Assembly (NCBI GenBank): GCA_037176845.1
Contig: JAYKXP010000108.1
Location: 62,001-126,000 of the forward strand
Reading direction: 5' to 3'
Length of the DNA: 64,000 bases
Source of the DNA: Paramarasmius palmivorus
Taxonomy: Eukaryota; Basidiomycota; Agaricomycetes; Agaricales; Marasmiaceae
The first letter of the stretch is position 1. Each line of letters begins with the position of its first letter. Positions 58,114 to 64,000 of this stretch are shown piece after piece. The notes below the pieces were generated by a model that worked only from the letters and a program-made list of their open reading frames with translations, was not told the DNA's origin and did no database searches. The position numbers and the translations under genes are program-made.

Positions 58114-60663
58114 ATGGACAGCATCCCCAGCGCGGCAAAAAAGAGTACCCGTCCTGCCAACAGGGCAGGACAAAGGTTGAACGGGGGACCTCCTTCGAAA
58201 GTGGCATTCCGTCGCAACTTGAAGTCTTCACGGGCGGAAGAACAGGCGTCGGATATTGGGACAAAAGTATGCACTAGTTCGAATCGGACTGCCACAGTCA
58301 CGGTATCTTGCTGATTTTTTAATCTTCAGATTAATAGAGACGTCCAAAATGTACCATCTAATGTCAAGGAAATCGAGGAAGATGGCCAAAATGGACCGCT
58401 GCCCAGTGCCCTAGCAGGCAAGAGAAAATCACACCCGACTCGGAAACGCGTACACTACGTCAGTATGCAGTGCGGTCTCAATGCGTGCATCTACTGAAAA
58501 CGTAAAGGACCCGTCCCAGAACTCGTCTCGACAGCAAAACGGCTTAAGAGAGAAGAGGGCAAGTGAATGCCCAGTGGTTCTTGGGCTTTGAAATATTGAT
58601 TTCTAGCAGTCAGAGCAGAGTAGCGGAAGCAACCAGCCGAAGGAGATCAAGAAATACATAAACAGAGATAATTCAAAATCGGTGTCTCCTACTCAAAGGA
58701 TTCCTCAGAAAGATCGCGGTGACACAACTCCAGTAAGTCATTCCTTTTGTTTACATAATTCTCTTGTTGAAATAGGAAAAGATCAAGACACAGATATATG
58801 CTTCACTTGATATGCACACCACGATTCCATGGAACAAAATGCTCAGACCTGGATATGGAATAGATGCCATCACATGGAAACCAAAGGACTGCGCGCTAGA
58901 TTCCCCTCCCAAATATCCAAATGAAAGGACCCCAACGAGGAAAAAGACACGGTATCGTGTCATTACCAAACGAGATACGCAAACACTTCGGGACGGGTTC
59001 GGGCTCAACGCTGGAGCTAGTAGTCAGTATATTGCTCCTTCAGCACTTTTGGCGGAGTCGAAAGTGAAATTCTCGCAGCTGCTTTCCAATTCGGCCTCCT
59101 CTGAGACCTTTTTGGTTCAGTGCGAGCTGGACGGGGAATACGGAGTCGAGTACCATCTGAATGATCTCAAATTAGCTAATAAGGCCCTCAGTCTGTCCAC
59201 ATCAGAATTCAGAGAGCAGTATGGAGACTATTTCATTGCTGGATACCAGAAGTATTTCAGATTTGAGCTCTTTATCCTATGCGAGTGCGTAATTCATCCA
59301 AGTTTCATCTTAGAATCATGAATTCCTGATCGTTGAGGACTTCATGCAGGACTTCAAAACAAACCAGTATTGATGTGGTAGATGCCAAAGTTACAGCCCG
59401 CTTCCAGGAGATTTTTCAGAGCGGTTTCAAACGAACAGATAAGGAGGCCCGCGCCAAAACGTACAGAATATTAACGTATTGGACCAACGAGGACGGGTGT
59501 TCAGCAGACAGAGTGTCACGGGTTTTGGACACAGCGACGGGCAAGAACGAGAGTGACTTGCTTACTGCAGCTGCGGTCATTCTTGAACGAGTACGGATCA
59601 CCAAGCCGAGAACAGAGCTTGTATATCTGCAGCATTACTGGTGAGTACGCTCTAGTTGCTGTATCGTGATATGTAGATGTCTAATTCCCGACTAATTCCG
59701 TGTAGCACCGTTAACGCCAAAATTCACCGCGGAATAGAGGGCGTTAGTGACGAGCTACTTGCACGTAACCACGATTTACGACGGTATTGCAACGAGCTGC
59801 GGAGTCTTTGCGGAGATTCCGCTCTCAAATTGCGCCACAAGTTGCGCGACAACATCGATAATGAGCTCAAAACCTACGAAAGAACCCTGGTGTCCCAATC
59901 TCTCGTCAGCGCAAAGGGGGTCATTAAATTCGAGAAAATGTACCGGAAGATCCGAGTGCTTCACAGGATTTCAAAGAATTTCGCAGCTCGTTACGATTTT
60001 ATAAAGCGGATTGCAGACATCAACACCGCGTTCAAATTTCGGCCCCCAACTGGGAACATTCACGTTTATGAATGGGAATGTGGCCAAACGGGAGGCCATC
60101 CTAGTCCAAAGGATACCCAGGGAACATCGAGGTACCACAGCATAACGTTGGATGACATGGAAGTTTTCAGAGCAAAATGGACTTCATCTTGGACTAAAAC
60201 CGGGATATTCGGTTTTCGAAAGGTGTTTATGGAATTCAGATCAACATCTTCCCATTCAGCCTTCCCCCCCGAATCCAACTCACAGTCGACAGCAGAACAA
60301 CAGTCACTTCTATTTCAACTGGAAGGGGGTCCGGCATATGTCCTGGGTTGGAAGCTGTGGGCTAAATGGAAAAGCCAGCTCGGGCGGCGTCCTGAGATTA
60401 CGGTTCGAGACCCGGAGAAGAGGAACTGTATCCTTTCGGAGGATCTCTGTATTGAGATCGATAGCTGGGTATCTGCGCTCTGGAAATGCGAAGTGACGTT
60501 TGTCTTCAAGCGTGACTTTGACTTTCCCATCCCTAGGAGTCCACAGGCTGAAACGGTGAGTCAAGCGCATTGGTTTGTTTGCTTTCTGTTCTGACGGACG
60601 TCCGCATTGCTACAGAGTGATGATTTGATTATTCGCGAGATTGACGCGAAAGCCATCATGTAA
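58114..60663 (+). CDS. 717-residue protein of unknown function
   Basis: Eight exons (58114-58266, 58330-58458, 58508-58562, 58614-58732, 58776-59284, 59350-59640, 59706-60555, 60616-60663) join in phase to 717 residues. The N-terminal 200 residues are basic and hydrophilic with likely nuclear-type signals (KRKSHPTRKRVHY, TPTRKKTRYRV). The middle part is folded-looking: FSQLLSNSASSETFLVQCEL, then EFREQYGDYFIAGYQKYFRFELFILCE, which recalls the G-x-[HY]-[FY] core motif of the MACPF fold, but only weakly. After a helical region (TARFQEIFQSGFKRTDKEAR; LRHKLRDNIDNELKTYERTL), the C-terminal domain (VYEWECGQTGGHPS, WTKTGIFGFRKVFM, PAYVLGWKLWAKWKSQLG) looks like a beta-sandwich. I cannot name the family. 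Frame and splice sites are intact. Confidence 0.75.
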
Positions 60664-60699
60664 ACCTTGATTACAGGTCAGACAAGCGTAATCGTATCG

Positions 60700-63420
60700 A
60701 GCTTTTCTTTATCGCATGTACTTCTACAAATTAGCCAAATTCCACTGGACCAGGCAGAATAATGACCCAGAAAAGTTTACCTGCATAAGGAGCGCTCACA
60801 AACCGTTCTTGAATTTCTGGGCGCTGTCGTTACCAGTATCTCCAACAGGCCGATGCTCGGCGTTTGCATCTATCATGATAGAATCCCATAGAATGGACAT
60901 GTGAGGCGCCTCGTGGTGATAAAATTCCAGAGGGGTTATATTGGCATCCAATGGGTGACAGGTTCCGACGATCTCGTCGGCCTCTACCACATACCTATCG
61001 GGCGTGAATCAGGTCATGTTTCAAAATATATACCCAAGGGTTAACTCAGCGTTAAATTCACGGCTGTGGCGAGTCACAGGAGGTGAAGATATGCTCTGCC
61101 AGGCATGTACTTCAATTTCGCACATACAGGCACCCCGTCACGTATGCTGGGGCTTGAGGCTATAGTGACCAAAACTGTCTGTCGGCCCGAGTACAAGAAC
61201 ATTCATCAACAATAACCAATTGAATATATGAACGATATACTGACATACACAACGATACTTTGAAACGACAAAAGATAGGCGAACGAGCAACGAGGTGAGC
61301 TCGAACAGTGTCCTGATTTGCAAAGTGTGCATTCCAGATATGATAAGTTGACGAATTGGGGAATAATTGTTTGCCGGACCTCGAACCATTGATTCAGACG
61401 ATAGGACACGCACTGCTTTATCGCTAAGTCGTCTTGAGTATATTCACCATCAAGGGCCAAGGACAGACGTACCCCTCAGTGTGATATATCCTGGTACAGC
61501 AAAGGCAGTATAAATCATCCCCGGCACGAGCCCACAAGGAATCAGAATGCTTGCCACATGATTGAGAGCGGGAGGGCTTCAAACATCTTTCCGTAATACA
61601 CTCCTGCAAAGCGATTAAGGAAGATGTAAAATGAGCGGGATACTCGTGTCAACAAAAGTTGAAGGCACACCATCTGTCCTAACCGTTTTTGATACATAAG
61701 CTTTCGGACACAGAGGTCGAAAGAGAGTGACGTAAGTGCGATGTGAATGGGCACATTGTTGAGTCTGCTAAGAAACGTAGATACAATCTGTAAGGAGAAC
61801 ATCAACGCGCAAGATAAGCTGAAGTCGTCCAGAGGACGTACAGTGCCCATATCTCCGCTCCCCTCAGCACTTTCAGTCATACACCAAGTCTTCTGCATGA
61901 CAGCTCGGATCGGAAGGTGGTGACGTAAGAGACCTCGAGGAAGGGGTGGACAAGGGGATTAGACAGTGGCTTGCGATAATACACACTTGGGTGTACCTGA
62001 TCTAGCACGAGCGCGAAAAATATCATGCCATGTAGCCTGTGTAGCGCTAGGTACAGCATATCCAGGATCCAGTCATTTCGAATGCGAAACCGCGTAGCCA
62101 AACGTAACAGGAATCTCCGTTAATTGCCCAGGCCACCGATGAAAGACACCCCAATAGTCGATATGGAGCATTTCAGGCGGGCGTACATGCACCGGCAGAG
62201 AACCTCAGCAGGGAATCAACAACCTGGACACGGAACACCGTAGACGGAGTCTAACACGTACCGTTTCCAGTATTCCAGCACCACTACACAATCAAGAGTC
62301 CCAGATAAGGTATCCGGATCGTTACCGGGCACTGGAAGACTGAGGAGTGTGGTCTGCGAATACCACTTCACGTCGGAAGATGGTTACGTAATCGATGTCG
62401 AGGAAGTGGTGGTTTCGAAATGATGCATAGCGAGGTGCAGCAATCAGGTCATGGAGGAGCATGCTGAATGAGGATGGTGCTAACACACGTCAATAAATAG
62501 GCTGTAAAGGAATGAGAACTCAGTTTACACATAGCACACTACACATACCTATTCCCCGCCTCCTACAGCATAAGCTAACTCGAGTTCACCGCCTCCCCCA
62601 ATCCTAAATGTATGCTCTCCTCGAGCTAGTCAGGGTATGCGCGGGTTTAGGTTCTACTCAACAGCAAACTGCGTACATCCCCCAGAATGATCACGCGCGG
62701 TGCAAAAAAGTCCTTCCTCGACCTCGCTGAACCAAGGGATGAACAAAGATGTATCGTTACGCATTCTTGTACCTCGAGGGATCCCACACCCCACACGATC
62801 GATGTGTTCTTCATCTGGAGGGGGTGAGTTGAAAAGGCGCGAAACGATTCCCACTCCCTAGATACGAAAGGGAGGTAACAGTGGATGTCGTTGCAGTGAG
62901 AAGCTGGGTTTTGCGGAAGGTTTACAATTGGATATCGGGTCTGCGAATACCCACACTAGTTTCGAGATCGGTGAACGGAGGGGAATGTGTAGTGCCTAGT
63001 GTAAAGGGGATAGGCTGTAAGGAGATCAGAATGCAGGTTATGGATAAGTGTAGGACTATAGACGTACCTAGTCACCTTTTCCCATAGCTTGAACCGACTC
63101 AACGAGTACGAAAGAGTGGTAGACAGACACGTTCTATTCGCCGCTTCCCCCTGATCCTGGATGTACCGTATCCTCGGTGCGAGGATTCCTGGGAGTGCGT
63201 GGGTATCGTGGATGCTACTGAACAAGTCAACGGTGGGTAAAGACTCGCAATAACGCGTGAACATACCCATATCTGTACCTATGTAAGCCCCCAAAACGAG
63301 AACGGAGGACGAAGCGCGTCGGCGCGCTGGATCCTCGAGTTGGAAGAGGATTACGTAACCTTCTTCTGGAAGTTCCTGATACCTCCAAGAATGCTACTCA
63401 AATGTCGCTATCAAATGAGG
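60700..63420 (-). repeat. Degenerate repeated gene relics
   Basis: Several stretches are related to each other. On the minus strand, 61877-62000 encodes HPFLEVSYVTTFRSEL, and 62350-62460 encodes HHFLDIDYVTIFRREV after RYASFRN; near 63320-63430 a further copy is visible at the DNA level (GGTTACGTAA and TATGCAT blocks). A second set matches between 62540-62640 and 63130-63215 (the CCGCCTCC / CCGCTTCC block followed by TATGCTCTCCTCG / CCGTATCCTCGG). None has a long open frame. This looks like a tandemly duplicated gene family in decay, with hydrophobic parts suggesting a membrane protein. Confidence 0.45.
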
Positions 63421-64000
63421 AGTATGCATAGCGTTGGACGGGGGAAGAAGAAAGAGGAACTGGGACTTGGAATTGGACCGCGCTCTCCAATATCTGGGCT
63501 TCCAACCATCGAGGAATGTGATGACCCTACAAGTCGAGGCAGATGGATAGGCGGGTGTTCTTCGTCCATGTCCGACTTCGAGAACAGGTTCAGGAATGGA
63601 GCGTGGAGGAATAGTGATAGTGCCGGCGCGAGCCGAAAGGGGAGAATGTTCGTTCCGTTCTTCGCAAACTGGCCACACTCGAAGAGTATAGGTGTGGGGA
63701 AGGCGGCAGGCAAAGTGAAAGCATCCTCCTATACCAGAACCGTTTCCTGTCACATGGCTAGGGCACGAGAGCTCGTGACGGTGGCTAGTGGTGTTAGGAA
63801 GGTCAAGCTGTGGATAGTGTTTACGAGCTTGCACGGGGTGGGGGTCTGGGAACCGAAAAAGGCGGAGGGGAGGTCAAGTGAAGAGAAAGGGTTGGGAGGA
63901 AGTAGGCATGGAAGACATGGCGGGTATCACGACCAAACTTGCGGGCTATGGCTGGTGCTCTTCATTGTGGTTACGCGGTGAACGAATGGCGGCAACCGGA
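63421..64000. other. Window end without a supported gene
   Basis: Open frames overlap on both strands (63340-63981 plus, 63394-63834 minus), which is typical of a GC-rich non-coding stretch. No domain is recognisable. A gene continuing beyond the window cannot be excluded. Confidence 0.4.

Noticed and set aside
63340..63981. 213-codon plus-strand frame at the window end
   Set aside because: Overlaps a similarly open minus-strand frame and lies in decayed repeat-like DNA; no domain.
1..64000. Prokaryotic-type systems such as CRISPR arrays, operons or toxin-antitoxin pairs
   Set aside because: The genes have spliceosomal introns and fungal families; no regularly spaced repeats were seen.

Overview
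The window looks like nuclear DNA of an Agaricomycete (mushroom-forming basidiomycete). Genes are cut by many short introns of about 45-65 bases with GT-AG (sometimes GC-AG) borders. Several protein types are typical of that class: P450s of the Agaricomycete type, an integral-membrane 7TM receptor, a wax-synthase-like acyltransferase, an F-box/LRR-like protein and a membrane-anchored exo-beta-1,3-glucanase. All joins and frames were worked out by eye; no database search was run.

Layout. 0-5.5 kb is gene-poor and carries degenerate duplicated DNA; an intron-containing tRNA-Gln lies at 5.6 kb. 7.75-9.94 kb is a broken Zn2Cys6 transcription factor. 10.2-13.8 kb holds two decayed tandem copies (minus strand) of a coiled-coil protein with a possible GCR1-like C-terminal domain. 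14.2-15.7 kb holds two tandem copies of a small single-pass membrane protein. 16-20.4 kb has no supported gene. 20.5-22.4 kb is a 7TM receptor and 23.06-25.5 kb an MFS transporter with frame breaks. 25.7-32.6 kb is a tight minus-strand block: ICMT-like methyltransferase, a divergent PCNA, a P450 and a frame-broken UDP-glycosyltransferase. 33.3-40.3 kb: a multi-pass membrane protein, an acidic unknown protein, a second P450 and the wax-synthase-like acyltransferase. 41.6-48 kb: a MYND protein, a small unknown protein and a second member of the multi-pass membrane family. 48.4-56.8 kb: GH5 exo-glucanase, third P450 and an F-box protein with an in-frame stop. 58.1-60.7 kb: a 717-residue unknown protein. 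60.7-64 kb holds degenerate repeated relics.

Working together. Transporter, methyltransferase, P450s, glycosyltransferase and acyltransferase are the kinds of tailoring genes seen around fungal secondary-metabolite loci, but I see no core synthase (terpene synthase, PKS, NRPS or prenyltransferase), so a cluster remains a hypothesis. The most unusual gene is the PCNA: a complete, correctly spliced sliding-clamp frame that differs strongly from the usual conserved fungal PCNA. Frame breaks sit in a subset of genes (transcription factor, coiled-coil pair, one membrane paralogue, MFS, UGT; a stop in the F-box gene), while about fourteen other multi-exon genes read cleanly. This fits gene-specific decay better than uniform sequencing error, though small homopolymer errors cannot be excluded.
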